From Streptomyces lavendulae subsp. lavendulae (lineage in GTDB: Bacteria > Actinomycetota > Actinomycetes > Streptomycetales > Streptomycetaceae), in the NCBI RefSeq assembly GCF_002803845.1, contig NZ_CP024985.1:7637501-7701500 (forward strand): 64,000 nt of DNA, in the 5' to 3' direction. Shown here in pieces: positions 16,605-25,098 of the stretch (positions are counted from its first letter, which is position 1; every line of letters starts with the position of its first letter). Below the pieces are notes generated by a model. It did no database searches and was not told the DNA's origin. It saw only the letters and a program-made list of their open reading frames with translations. A program made the translations under genes and the position numbers.

Positions 16605-16620
16605 AGGGCCGAGCGGTCCA
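16605..16620 (-). promoter_or_regulatory. DevR/OsdR-like box upstream of the PPDK-like gene
   Basis: AGGGCCGAGCGGTCCA is the reverse complement of a box matching 9319-9334 at 13 of 16 positions. It lies 130 nt before ATG 16750, in a 277-nt interval that holds no gene. A second, weaker CGGCCC-containing half lies near 16635. Confidence 0.5.
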
Positions 16621-16749
16621 GGGCGCCGACCCTCTCGGCCCACCTCCCGAGGAGGGTTCCCCTGCGAAGGTGGGGGAGGGAACGGTCCGGGCCTGTTCGG
16701 ACGGACGGGCCCCCGCAGGCCCTCGTACCCGAAGGGATGGGCACGTGTG

Positions 16750-17781
16750 ATGGAACGGTACGTGTACGACTTCACCGAAGGCGGCCCCGACATCGCCGGG
16801 CTCCTCGGCGACAAGGGGGCCGGCCTGGCGGAGATGACCCGTTTGGGCCTCCCCGTACCGCCTGGTTTCACCGTCACGTCCGAGGCGTGCCGTGTCTTCA
16901 TGGCGACGGGCGCGCCGCCGGGCGGGCTGGAGGAGCAGATCGCGCACCACCTGGCGGCCCTGGAACGCGCGACGGGCAAGCGGCTCGGGCAGGTGGACGA
17001 CCCGCTGCTGCTCTCCGTCCGCTCGGGCGCGCTGTCACCCGGGAGGTCGGACACGGTCCTCGACGTGGGCCTGAACGACCTCTCCGTCCTGGGCCTGGGC
17101 AAGACGCCCGAGCGTGAGCGCTTCGCCTGGGACTCCTACCGGCGCCTGGTCCACATGTTCGGCAGTACGATCATGGGGGTGGACGGCTCGCTCTTCGAGG
17201 ACGTCATGGGCCGCCTCGTACGCCGCCGTGCCGTCGCCGACGACAGCCGTCTCGACAACGTCGACCTGATCAGACTCGTCCAGTCGTTCAAAGACCTGAT
17301 CGTGGAACGGACCGGCGAGGAATTTCCCCAGGATCCGGCCGAGCAGCTGCGCAGGGCGGTCCTGGCCGTCTTCACGGCATCGGACGGGGAACGGGCACGC
17401 GGCCCGCGACACCGCGAGCGCGTCCCCGAGCACGTGGGCACGGCGGTCACCGTCCAGACGATGGTGTTCGGCAACCTCGCCCCCGACTCCGGAAGCGGCA
17501 TCGTCTTCGTCCGCGACCCGGCCACCGGACGACCCGGTGTCCATGGCGACTACCTGCCCAACGCCCAGGGTGAGGACGTCGTGGCAGGAATCCGCACCAC
17601 CCTGCCGCTGGAACGGCTGGCTGAGCTCGACCCTGCCGCCTATGGGCGACTGCGCGACTGCGTGGACCGTCTGGAAGCCGAGCACGAAGACCTGTACGCC
17701 GTCGAGTTCACCATCGAACGCGGCACGTTGTGGATGCTGGAGGCCCGGGTCGGAGACCGGGCCGTGAGCGACGCGCTCTGA
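16750..17781 (+). CDS. Stand-alone PEP/pyruvate-binding (ATP-grasp) domain of pyruvate phosphate dikinase
   Basis: A 343-residue protein corresponding only to the N-terminal nucleotide-binding part of PPDK. Visible landmarks are YDFTEGGPD, LLGDKGAGLAEMTRLGLPVPPGF, LLSVRSGA, GLNDLSV, the SFKDLI helix, TVQTMVFGN, GSGIVFVRDPATG and the C-terminal EFTIERGTLWMLEAR. It ends where full PPDK (about 880 residues) continues into the swivelling His domain and the PEP barrel; both are absent and a strong terminator follows. In some segments the canonical Arg/Gly residues are kept, so nucleotide binding is plausible, but dikinase activity alone is not. ATG 16750 has AAGGGATGG upstream. The hypoxia-like box suggests dormancy control. 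Confidence 0.88.
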   Translation: MERYVYDFTEGGPDIAGLLGDKGAGLAEMTRLGLPVPPGFTVTSEACRVFMATGAPPGGLEEQIAHHLAALERATGKRLGQVDDPLLLSVRSGALSPGRSDTVLDVGLNDLSVLGLGKTPERERFAWDSYRRLVHMFGSTIMGVDGSLFEDVMGRLVRRRAVADDSRLDNVDLIRLVQSFKDLIVERTGEEFPQDPAEQLRRAVLAVFTASDGERARGPRHRERVPEHVGTAVTVQTMVFGNLAPDSGSGIVFVRDPATGRPGVHGDYLPNAQGEDVVAGIRTTLPLERLAELDPAAYGRLRDCVDRLEAEHEDLYAVEFTIERGTLWMLEARVGDRAVSDAL

Positions 17782-17871
17782 TCACGGTCGCGTCAGGGGG
17801 CCGTGGGTGTACCGATCGCTTGAGCGGCCCGATGACCGGATCCGGCGCGATCGCCGGGCGGGTCCCACGCA

Positions 17872-17913
17872 CAGAGCCCTGCCGCCCCGGACCTCCGGGG
17901 CGGCAGGGCTCTG
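17872..17913. terminator. Strong bidirectional terminator hairpin
   Basis: A perfect 19-bp stem (CAGAGCCCTGCCGCCCCGG pairs with 17895-17913) closes a 4-nt ACCT loop. It separates the PPDK-like gene from the leftward cbtA gene and can end both transcripts. Confidence 0.9.
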
Positions 17914-17934
17914 CGGTCGGGCGCGGTACGCCGG

Positions 17935-18765
17935 TCAGCCGAGGGCCGACGCCGGCTGCGGAGCCGTCGCCTGCGCACCGGCGGGATCGGTGCGCCGGCC
18001 CAGGAGCCGCTGGGCGAGGACGCCGAAGACGATCCCGAACACGACCCACATCACGACCTGGACGGTCACCGACGCGACCCGGAACTCCCACAGCAGGGCC
18101 GCGGGGAACTCGGGCTTCACGGCGTCGGTGTTGTCCGGGAGGACCAGGAAGGCCAGCGCCGCGGCGACGACGAAGCCGCCGCCCGCCGCCAGCGTCGCGT
18201 TCCAGTTGCCCAGACGCGGTGCCAGCCGCCGCCCCAGGATGATCGCGCCGACGCCGAGCAGCACGCTGAGCAGGATCATCAGGAAGAACAGCGTGGTGCG
18301 TTGCCCGATCGTGTCGGGATTGCCGACGGCCGGCGGGCTGGCCGGGTACTTCAGGAACGGCACGAAGTACACGGTGGTGAAGGCACCCGCGGCCGTGAGC
18401 GCCGCCGTCGCGCGGGGGCTGAACCCGCCGACGCGGCCCAGCACGAAGGAGAACGCGAGGGAGGCGATGCCGCCCAGCGCGACCCCGTAGACCAGCACAC
18501 CGGTGGCGAGACCGACGGTGGACTGCACGGGCCGGCTGACGAGCTCTTCCTCCTCCCCGGCGGCGGGGGCGGCTTCGGCGCCGCCGTGACCGGCGTGACC
18601 GGCCGCGGGGGCGGCTTCCTTGGCGGCCGTGGCCTCTTCGACGGCGATGGAACCCCGGACCGGGGGCTCACCGACCACGTAGGCGACGGCGAAGGCGAAC
18701 AGACCGGCGATCAGGCCCGCGAGCATGCCGCGGACCAGCAGACCTCTGACAGTGGAGGCGTACAT
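17935..18765 (-). CDS. cbtA: CbtA-family cobalt transporter subunit
   Basis: A 276-residue membrane protein with about five to six hydrophobic segments (GMLAGLIAGLFAFAVAYVVG; LATGVLVYGVALGGIASLAF; FLMILLSVLLGVGAIIL; and a last one near VVMWVVFGIVFGVL). A His-containing acidic loop (AAGHAGHGGAEAAPA) after the first helix may bind metal. This fits CbtA, the membrane subunit of a putative cobalt importer found with B12 riboswitches. The ATG at 18765 directly follows the CbtB gene (14 nt gap), so the two form an operon under the cobalamin riboswitch upstream of cbtB. Confidence 0.88.
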   Translation of the reverse strand: MYASTVRGLLVRGMLAGLIAGLFAFAVAYVVGEPPVRGSIAVEEATAAKEAAPAAGHAGHGGAEAAPAAGEEEELVSRPVQSTVGLATGVLVYGVALGGIASLAFSFVLGRVGGFSPRATAALTAAGAFTTVYFVPFLKYPASPPAVGNPDTIGQRTTLFFLMILLSVLLGVGAIILGRRLAPRLGNWNATLAAGGGFVVAAALAFLVLPDNTDAVKPEFPAALLWEFRVASVTVQVVMWVVFGIVFGVLAQRLLGRRTDPAGAQATAPQPASALG

Positions 18766-18779
18766 GATGCGTGTGCCTC

Positions 18780-19007
18780 TCAGTGGCAGGGGAAGCCGAG
18801 CAGGTGACGGCCGTCGTGCACCCACTCGTGCACGCCCTCGCCGGAGAACACGGCGGTGGCGCCCTGCTCGGCACCGACGAAGTACAGGGCCACGAGCATC
18901 AGGAGGCCGACGAAGAGCGCCCAGGGCAGGACCGCGCGCACGGGCAGCGGAGCCGAAGGCGAGAGGGCGGGGGCGGATACGGCAGCGGAAGCGACGGCCT
19001 CGGCCAT
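18780..19007 (-). CDS. cbtB: CbtB-family small membrane protein
   Basis: A 75-residue protein with one membrane helix (VLPWALFVGLLMLVALYFVG) and a C-terminal histidine-rich tail (HEWVHDGRHLLGFPCH) typical of CbtB, which is thought to bind cobalt for its partner CbtA. ATG 19007 is preceded by GGAGG with 8-nt spacing. It is the first gene after the riboswitch, so cobalamin should repress it. Confidence 0.9.
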   Translation of the reverse strand: MAEAVASAAVSAPALSPSAPLPVRAVLPWALFVGLLMLVALYFVGAEQGATAVFSGEGVHEWVHDGRHLLGFPCH

Positions 19008-19054
19008 GGGTGGAACCTCCTCGGGGAACAACGCGTCCCATGTGGTGGTGCGGA

Positions 19055-19190
19055 ACGACGGTCCGAGGGTCTGACTCGCCACGGCCGGCACCCCCGGGGG
19101 AGTGCGGACGCAGCACACAGTGGCGCGACCATGCCGGATTCACACCGGGCTTCCGTCTCGCCGTCGTCGCTATGTGCAGATGTCGGCGTG
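19055..19190 (-). promoter_or_regulatory. Cobalamin riboswitch controlling cbtBA
   Basis: Read leftward, the sequence shows AAGCCGGTGTGAATCCGGCA followed by GGTCGCGCCACTGTG. These are the conserved P4-P6 core and the B12 box (GCCACTG, complementary to 19118-19124). A GAGTCAGACCC segment near 19070 fits the 3' part of the aptamer. It ends about 50 nt before the cbtB start, so it can mask or free the GGAGG of that gene. End points are approximate. Confidence 0.9.
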
Positions 19191-19276
19191 ACGCTACAGC
19201 CTGCGGCCGGTCCGGCCAAGCGGATGAGTTGCTGATCACAGGGATGCCCGGGGCGCGGGACGGCCCGGCGTCCGGC

Positions 19277-19322
19277 CCCGGGGTGCGGGGGAGGGCCGGC
19301 CCGCCGTCCCCCGCACCCCGGG
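19277..19322. terminator. Terminator of the valine-catabolic operon
   Basis: CCCGGGGTGCGGGGG (19277-19291) pairs over 15 bp with CCCCCGCACCCCGGG (19308-19322) across a 16-nt loop, immediately after the leftward enoyl-CoA hydratase gene. Confidence 0.8.
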
Positions 19323-19327
19323 CGCGC

Positions 19328-20101
19328 TCAGCCGTGGGTGAAGTGCGGCGGGCGCTTGTCCACGAAGGCGGACATGCCCTCCTTCTGGTCCGCGGTGGCG
19401 AACACCGCGTGGAAGAGGCGGCGTTCGAAGCGGACGCCCTCGGCGAGGGTGGTCTCGAAGGCGCGGTTCACGGCCTCCTTGGCCATCATCGCGACCGGCT
19501 TGGACATCTCGGCGACGGTCGTGGCCACGGCCAGGGCCTCGTCGAGCAGCTCCGCGGCGGGGACGATCCGGGAGACCAGCCCGGCGCGTTCGGCCTCCTC
19601 GGCGCCCATGGTGCGCCCGGTCAGGCACAGTTCCATCGCCTTGGCCTTGCCGACGGCCCGGGTGAGGCGCTGGGAGCCGCCGATGCCGGGGATGACGCCC
19701 AGCCTGATCTCGGGCTGCCCGAACTTCGCGGTGTCGGCGGCGAGGAGGATGTCGCAGAGCATGGCCAGTTCGCAGCCTCCGCCCAGGGCGTAGCCGGAGA
19801 CGGCGGCGAGGGTGGGGGTGCGGACTTCGCCGAGCCGGTCCCAGGCCGTGAACCAGTCGGCGAGGTACATGTCCATGTAGCTCCGCGGGCGCATCTCCTT
19901 GATGTCGGCACCCGCGGCGAAGGCCTTGGCGGAGCCGGTGAGGACGATGCAGCCCACGTCCGGGTCCCGGTCCAGTTCCTCCACGGCGGCCACGACCTCC
20001 GTCATCACCCGGAGGTTCAGCGCGTTGAGGGCCTCGGGCCGGTCGAGGGTGAGGACGGCGACGCGGCCCTTGCGCTCCAGCAGGATGGTCTCGTAGGTCA
20101 T
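19328..20101 (-). CDS. Enoyl-CoA hydratase
   Basis: A 257-residue crotonase-fold enzyme hydrating 2-enoyl-CoA. Oxyanion-hole segments are seen in AFAAGADIKEM and GYALGGGCELAMLCD, and both expected catalytic glutamates fall in the latter segment and in GQPEIRLGVIPGIGG. For branched-chain catabolism the substrate would be methacrylyl-CoA from valine. Its ATG at 20101 overlaps the mmsB stop by 4 nt. It is the last gene of the leftward operon and is followed by a terminator. Confidence 0.92.
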   Translation of the reverse strand: MTYETILLERKGRVAVLTLDRPEALNALNLRVMTEVVAAVEELDRDPDVGCIVLTGSAKAFAAGADIKEMRPRSYMDMYLADWFTAWDRLGEVRTPTLAAVSGYALGGGCELAMLCDILLAADTAKFGQPEIRLGVIPGIGGSQRLTRAVGKAKAMELCLTGRTMGAEEAERAGLVSRIVPAAELLDEALAVATTVAEMSKPVAMMAKEAVNRAFETTLAEGVRFERRLFHAVFATADQKEGMSAFVDKRPPHFTHG

Positions 20102-21000
20102 GCGGGGGTTCCGTTCTCGGGTCGCAGGGAGCGGACGATGGCCGAGAAGTCCAGGTCGGCCCCGTCTGCCTCGGCGAACGCGGCGTACAGCTCGGCGGCC
20201 TTGAGGCCCAGCGGCGCGTCCACTCCGCCGGCGCGCAGGGCATTCGCGGCGAGCCCGAGGTCCTTGGCCATCAGGGGTGCGGCGAAGCCGGGGCGGTAGT
20301 CGCGGTTGGCCGGGCTGGTGGGCACCGGGCCGGGGACCGGGCAGTTGACGGTGAGCGCCCAGCACTGGCCGGAGGCGGTGGAGGCGACGTCGTAGAGCGC
20401 CTGGTGGTCCAGGCCGAGGCTCTCCGCGAGGACGAAGGCCTCGCTGACCCCGATCATGGAGATCGCGAGGATCATGTTGTTGCAGATCTTCGCGGCCTGC
20501 CCGGCGCCCGGCCCGCCGCAGTGCACCGCCTTCTTGCCCATGGCGCCGAGCAGCGGTCCGGCGGCGGCGAACTCCCCCGGCCCGCCGCCCGCCATGAAGG
20601 TGAGCGTGGCCGCCTCGGCCCCCACCACCCCGCCGGAGACCGGGGCGTCCAGCGCCCGGTGACCGGCCGCGACGACGGCCTCGTGCGCGGCGCGGGCGTC
20701 GGCGACGTCGATGGTGGAGCAGTCGACGAACAGGGTGCCGGACCGGGCGGCGGCCAGGAGGCCCTGTTCCGCGTAGAGGGCCAGGACGTGACGGCCGGCG
20801 GGCAGCATGGTGATGACCACGTCCGCCTCCGCGGCGGCCGCGGCCGCGGAAGCGGTGGGCTCCACACCGGCCGCCGCCGCGGCGGCCAGCAGGCCGGGGA
20901 CGAGGTCGAAGCCGAGGACGCGGTGTCCGGCCCCGACGAGGTTGGCGGCCATCGGGCCGCCCATGTGACCGAGCCCGATGAACGCGACGGTGCTGCTCAC
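20098..21000 (-). CDS. mmsB: 3-hydroxyisobutyrate dehydrogenase
   Basis: A 300-residue beta-hydroxyacid dehydrogenase that oxidises 3-hydroxyisobutyrate to methylmalonate semialdehyde with NAD+. FIGLGHMGGPMAANL is the dinucleotide-binding loop, DAPVSGGVVGAEAATLTFMAGG is the substrate segment, and GAGQAAKICNNM contains the catalytic Lys. GTG 21000 overlaps the HIBYL-CoA hydrolase stop by 4 nt. Placement between the hydrolase and the hydratase matches the valine pathway exactly. Confidence 0.93.
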   Translation of the reverse strand: MSSTVAFIGLGHMGGPMAANLVGAGHRVLGFDLVPGLLAAAAAAGVEPTASAAAAAAEADVVITMLPAGRHVLALYAEQGLLAAARSGTLFVDCSTIDVADARAAHEAVVAAGHRALDAPVSGGVVGAEAATLTFMAGGGPGEFAAAGPLLGAMGKKAVHCGGPGAGQAAKICNNMILAISMIGVSEAFVLAESLGLDHQALYDVASTASGQCWALTVNCPVPGPVPTSPANRDYRPGFAAPLMAKDLGLAANALRAGGVDAPLGLKAAELYAAFAEADGADLDFSAIVRSLRPENGTPA

Positions 21001-22082
21001 CAGACCACCTCCTGGGACGAAGGGGACGCGACGAGCCGGAGCCCGTCCACGCCGAGCGGGGCGAAGTAGCGGTCCACGTCCGCCGGGGTGACGTCCTCCA
21101 GCGCGGCCGGGGACCAGTGCGGGTCGCGGTCCTTGTCGATGACCTGGGCGCGGATCCCCTCGACCAGATCGGCGGAGGACAGGGCCGCGCAGGAGACGCG
21201 GTACTCCTGCTCCAGCACCCGTTCCAGCGGTCCGAGCCGGCGGGCCCGGCGCAGCGCCGCCAGGGTGACCTTGACGGCGGTGGGCGACTTGGCGGCCAGG
21301 GTGTCCGCCGCGGCCTGCGCGGCGGGGACGCCCGAGGCCGACAGCCGCGCGAGGACCTCCTCCGCCGTGCCGGCGGCGTAGCAGGGGTCGATCCACTCCC
21401 GCGCGGAGCCGAGGGTGCCCGCGGGCGGCTGCTCCACGTACCGCTCCAGGACCGTGCGCACCGGGTCGGCCGCCAGGTCCCGGACCAGCGCGGGAAGGGA
21501 GGCCGAGGGCACGAAGTGGTCGGCCAGCCCGCACAGCAGCGCGTCGGCGGCGCCGACGGGGGTTCCGGTGAGCGCCAGATGGGTGCCCAGTTCCCCGGGG
21601 GCCAGCGCGAGGAGGTACGTCCCGCCGACGTCGGGGACGAAACCGATGCCGGTCTCGGGCATGGCCACCCGGGAGCGTTCGGTGACGATGCGGACGCTGC
21701 CGTGGGCGGAGACGCCGACGCCGCCGCCCATGACGATGCCGTCCATGAGGGCGACGTAGGGCTTCGGGTAGCGGGCGATCAGCGCGTTCAGGCGGTACTC
21801 GTCCCGCCAGAAGTCCGCCGAGGCGGTGCCGCCGGTGCGGGCGTCCTCGTGGATCGCGCGGATGTCACCGCCCGCGCACAGGCCCCGGTCGCCGGCGCCC
21901 TCGATGACGACGAGTGCGACGGCGGGGTCATCGGCCCAGGCCGTGAGGGCCTGCTCTATACGGAGCACCATGGGGTGGCTGAGGGCGTTGAGCGCCTTGG
22001 GGCGGTTGAGGGTGATGTACGCGGCGTGGCCCTCGGTGCGCAGGAGGACGTGGTCGCGGTCTTCGGGGGCTTCGTGGGTCAT
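20997..22082 (-). CDS. 3-hydroxyisobutyryl-CoA hydrolase-like enoyl-CoA hydratase/isomerase
   Basis: A 361-residue crotonase-family protein longer than ordinary hydratases because of a C-terminal extension (about residues 250-361), as in HIBYL-CoA hydrolases. Conserved segments are LNRPKALNALSHPM, GDRGLCAGGDI, MDGIVMGGGVGVS and AMPETGIGFVPDVGGTYLLA with the catalytic Glu. It would release 3-hydroxyisobutyrate for MmsB. ATG 22082 overlaps the acyl-CoA dehydrogenase stop by 4 nt. Confidence 0.9.
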   Translation of the reverse strand: MTHEAPEDRDHVLLRTEGHAAYITLNRPKALNALSHPMVLRIEQALTAWADDPAVALVVIEGAGDRGLCAGGDIRAIHEDARTGGTASADFWRDEYRLNALIARYPKPYVALMDGIVMGGGVGVSAHGSVRIVTERSRVAMPETGIGFVPDVGGTYLLALAPGELGTHLALTGTPVGAADALLCGLADHFVPSASLPALVRDLAADPVRTVLERYVEQPPAGTLGSAREWIDPCYAAGTAEEVLARLSASGVPAAQAAADTLAAKSPTAVKVTLAALRRARRLGPLERVLEQEYRVSCAALSSADLVEGIRAQVIDKDRDPHWSPAALEDVTPADVDRYFAPLGVDGLRLVASPSSQEVVW

Positions 22083-23233
22083 CGCAGGGTCTCCGTGAGT
22101 CCGCGCGCGACGATGACGCGCATGACCTCGTTGGTGCCTTCCAGGATCTGGTGGACCCGCAGGTCGCGGACGATCTTCTCGATGCCGTACTCGCTGAGGT
22201 ACCCGTAGCCGCCGTGCAGCTGGAGGGCCGCGTCGGCCACCGCGTACCCGGTGTCGGTGGCGAACCGCTTGGCCATCGCGCACAGGCGGGGGGCGAGCGG
22301 ATCGCCCGCGTCCAGTGCCTCGGCGGCCTGGCGGACGAGCGCGCGGGCGGCGGCCAGTTCGGTGGCCATGTCGGCCAGGCGGAACTGGAGTGCCTGGGCG
22401 TCCAGCAGGCGGGCGCCGAAGGCCTCGCGGGAGGCGAGGTGGGACAGGCTGCGGTCCAGGGCGCTCCGGGCGCCTCCGAGCGAGCAGGCGGCGATGCCCA
22501 GGCGGCCGCCGTTGAGGCCGTTCATGGCGATGCGGAACCCGTCGCCCTCGGCGGCCAGGAGCCGGTCGGCGGGGATCCGGACGCCGTCGAGGACGACCTG
22601 GCGGGTGGGCTGCGCGTTCCAGCCCATCTTCTGCTCGTTCGGGCCGAACGACACTCCGGGGTCGTCGCGTTCGACGACGAACGCGGAGATCCCGGCCGGG
22701 CCGGGCCCGCCCGTCCTGGCCATGACCACGTAGACGCCGGCGGCCCCGGCACCGGAGATGAACTGCTTGACCCCGGTCAGCACGTAGTGGTCGCCGTGGC
22801 GCTCCGCGCGGGTGCGCAGGGCGGCCGCGTCGGAGCCGGCCTCCGGTTCGGTGAGGCAGTAGCTGCCCAGGGAGGCGGCGGAGCAGAGGTCCGGCAGCCA
22901 GCGTTCGCGCTGGGACCGGTCGCCGTAGCGGTCGATCATCCAGGCGACCATGTTGTGGATGGAGAGGTAGGCGGCGATGGAGGGGCAGCCGGTGGCGAGG
23001 GTTTCGAAGACGAGGACGCCGTCGGCGCGGGTCAGGCCCGAACCGCCGTGCTCCTCGCGGACATAGACCCCGCCGAGGCCGAGTCCGGCCGCCCGGCGGA
23101 TCACGTCGACGGGGAAGTGCTTGGTCCGGTCCCAGGTGACCGCGTGGGGGGCCAGCTGCTCCTGGGCGAAGTCGAGGGTGACCTCGGCCAGGGCGAGCTG
23201 GTCCTCGTTGAGGGTGGTGGTCACGGCGTTCAC
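22079..23233 (-). CDS. Acyl-CoA dehydrogenase, probably isobutyryl-CoA specific
   Basis: A 384-residue flavoenzyme with the short-chain acyl-CoA dehydrogenase layout: a helical N-terminus, a central sheet with YCLTEPEAGSDAAA binding FAD, and a C-terminal bundle with LHGGYGYLSEYGIEK and the catalytic Glu in LEGTNEVMR. The operon points to isobutyryl-CoA as substrate, giving methacrylyl-CoA. GTG 23233 overlaps the TGA of mmsA (GTGA), which also indicates that the mmsA frame ending at 23230 is the native one. Confidence 0.92.
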   Translation of the reverse strand: MNAVTTTLNEDQLALAEVTLDFAQEQLAPHAVTWDRTKHFPVDVIRRAAGLGLGGVYVREEHGGSGLTRADGVLVFETLATGCPSIAAYLSIHNMVAWMIDRYGDRSQRERWLPDLCSAASLGSYCLTEPEAGSDAAALRTRAERHGDHYVLTGVKQFISGAGAAGVYVVMARTGGPGPAGISAFVVERDDPGVSFGPNEQKMGWNAQPTRQVVLDGVRIPADRLLAAEGDGFRIAMNGLNGGRLGIAACSLGGARSALDRSLSHLASREAFGARLLDAQALQFRLADMATELAAARALVRQAAEALDAGDPLAPRLCAMAKRFATDTGYAVADAALQLHGGYGYLSEYGIEKIVRDLRVHQILEGTNEVMRVIVARGLTETLR

Positions 23234-24731
23234 CCCATCGTGGGGATGGTGAAGCTCGCGCCTTCCTTGACCCCGGAGGGCCAGCGCGAGGTGAGACGGT
23301 CTTGGTGCGGGTGTAGAAGCGGATCGAGTCCGGGCCGTGCTGGTTGAGGTCGCCGAAGCCGGAGCGCTTCCAGCCGCCGAAGGTGTGGTAGGCGACGGGC
23401 ACCGGGATGGGGACGTTGACGCCGACCATGCCGGTGTTGACCCGCCGGGTGAACTCGCGGGCGGTGTCCCCGTCCCGGGTGAAGATCGCCACGCCGTTGC
23501 CGTACGGGTGCTCGCTCGGCAGGCGCAGCGCCTCCTCGAAGTCGGCGGCGCGGACCACCGACAGGACGGGGCCGAAGACCTCTTCCCGGTACACGCGCAT
23601 CTGCGGGGAGACGCGGTCGAAGAGGGTGGCTCCGGAGAAGAAACCGTTCTCGTGCCCGGGGAGGGTGAAGTCGCGCCCGTCGACGACGAGTTCGGCCCCT
23701 TCGTTGACGCCGATGTCCACGTAGCGGCGGACCCGGTCGAGGGCGTCCCGGCTGACCAGCGGTCCGAAGTCGGCCTCGGGGTCGTCGGACCGGCCGATCC
23801 TCAGCGTGCCGATGCGGTCCTTGAGGGCGGCCACCAGGCGGTCCGCCGTCTCCTCGCCCACGGGCACGGCCACGGAGATCGCCATGCAGCGTTCGCCCGC
23901 CGAGCCGTAGCCCGCGCCGATCAGGGCGTCGACGGCCTGGTCGAGGTCCGCGTCGGGCATCACGATCATGTGGTTCTTGGCCCCGCCGAAGCACTGGGCG
24001 CGCTTGCCGTGCGCGGCCGCCGTGGCGTAGATGTGCGCGGCGACCGGCGTCGAGCCGACGAAGCCGAGCGCCTGGACGCGGGGGTCTTCGAGGAGGGTGT
24101 CGACGGCCTCCTTCCCGCCGTTGACGACGTTCAGGACGCCCGGCGGCAGCCCGGCCTCCAGGAACAGCTCCGCGAGACGCAGCGGTACGGACGGATCGCG
24201 CTCGGAAGGCTTGAGGACGACGGCGTTTCCGCAGGCCAGAGCCGGTGCGGCCTGCCAGAGCGGAATCATGGCCGGGAAGTTGAACGGGGTGATGCCGGCG
24301 ACGACGCCGAGGGGGCTGCGCAGGGAGTGCACGTCGACGCCGGTGCCGGCGTTGTCGGTGAACTCGCCCTTGAGGAGGTGCGGGATCCCGGCGGCGAACT
24401 CGACGACCTCCAGGCCGCGTTGGAGATCGCCGTGGGCGTCGGCGACGGTCTTGCCGTGCTCGGCCGACAACAGCCGGGCCAGGGAATCCCGTTCGCCTTC
24501 GACGAGCTGGAGGAAGCGCATCAGGACGCGGGCGCGCCGCTGGGGGTTCCACTGGCCCCAGTCGGCCTGCGCCTCCTCGGCGTTGGCGATGGCGGCCTCG
24601 GTGTCGGCGCGCCCGGCCAGCGGAACGCGGGCCTGGACGGCGCCGGTGTTGGGGTCGTACACGTCGGCGAAGAGCCCGGACGCGCCGGTGGTGTGCTTTC
24701 CGCCGATGAAATGGGTGAGTTCACGGACCAT
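23230..24731 (-). CDS. mmsA: Methylmalonate-semialdehyde dehydrogenase with a 3' frameshift
   Basis: A CoA-acylating aldehyde dehydrogenase that turns methylmalonate semialdehyde into propionyl-CoA. From ATG 24731 it reads through ITPFNFPAMIPLW, GFVGSTPVA, the catalytic Cys in GSAGERCMAIS and EEVFGPVLSV as far as RFYTRTKTV. There the family C-terminus (SRWPSGVKEGASF, then a stop at 23230) continues in another frame. The interval is 1502 nt, not a multiple of three. A doubled GA in GGTGAGACGG (about 23291-23300 on the plus strand) explains the shift as a two-base insertion; loss of one base nearby is equally possible. Without the repair the frame runs on to 20997. The missing part is only about 17 residues. 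Confidence 0.9.
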
Positions 24732-24924
24732 GGGTGCCTGCTCTCGTCAGGTGAGATCCGAGGAATGGCAGGGCCGGCCCGCGGACGGGCCCGATGGGGC
24801 GCGCCGCGGGGAGGGCCGTGGGACTACGAGCGCGCCAGACCGGTGTGCGCGCGCTCCGCCGGATCACCAGGGTCGTGGGTACAAACCGGTGCCATGCGTG
24901 TCTGCTCCATCCTCGTGGACAACA

Positions 24925-25080
24925 CGGAACATCCGCGGCCGGTATCCTGACTCCCGGATCCCCGCGCGCCGCCCGCCTTCCCGACAGACCTCGTCAGTGG
25001 CGTGTGGATGGCAGCACACTCCCCGGTCACAGTGGCGGGACCGTGCCGGTTTTTCACCGGCTTCCCTGCACCGCGGACCT
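24925..25080 (-). promoter_or_regulatory. Cobalamin riboswitch upstream of mmsA
   Basis: Leftward the sequence reads GGAAGCCGGTG, then AACCGGCACGGTCCCGCCAC with the B12 box GCCACTG (complementary to 25030-25036), and later GGGAGTCAGGATACCGGCC near 24940. These are the conserved core and 3' elements of a cobalamin aptamer. The next leftward gene with a good start is mmsA, about 190 nt further on. That 190-nt spacer holds only doubtful short ORFs. Limits are approximate. Confidence 0.85.
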
Positions 25081-25098
25081 TGTGCCACGAACATATAG

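Noticed and set aside
20997..24731. A single long protein joining MmsA to the HIBYL-CoA hydrolase
   Set aside because: The middle part is the wrong frame of the acyl-CoA dehydrogenase gene. The apparent fusion comes from the frameshift at the end of mmsA.
24864..25094. Short leftward ORFs between the B12 riboswitch and mmsA (one begins MFRVVHEDG)
   Set aside because: They overlap the aptamer, lack a convincing ribosome-binding site and show no family pattern.
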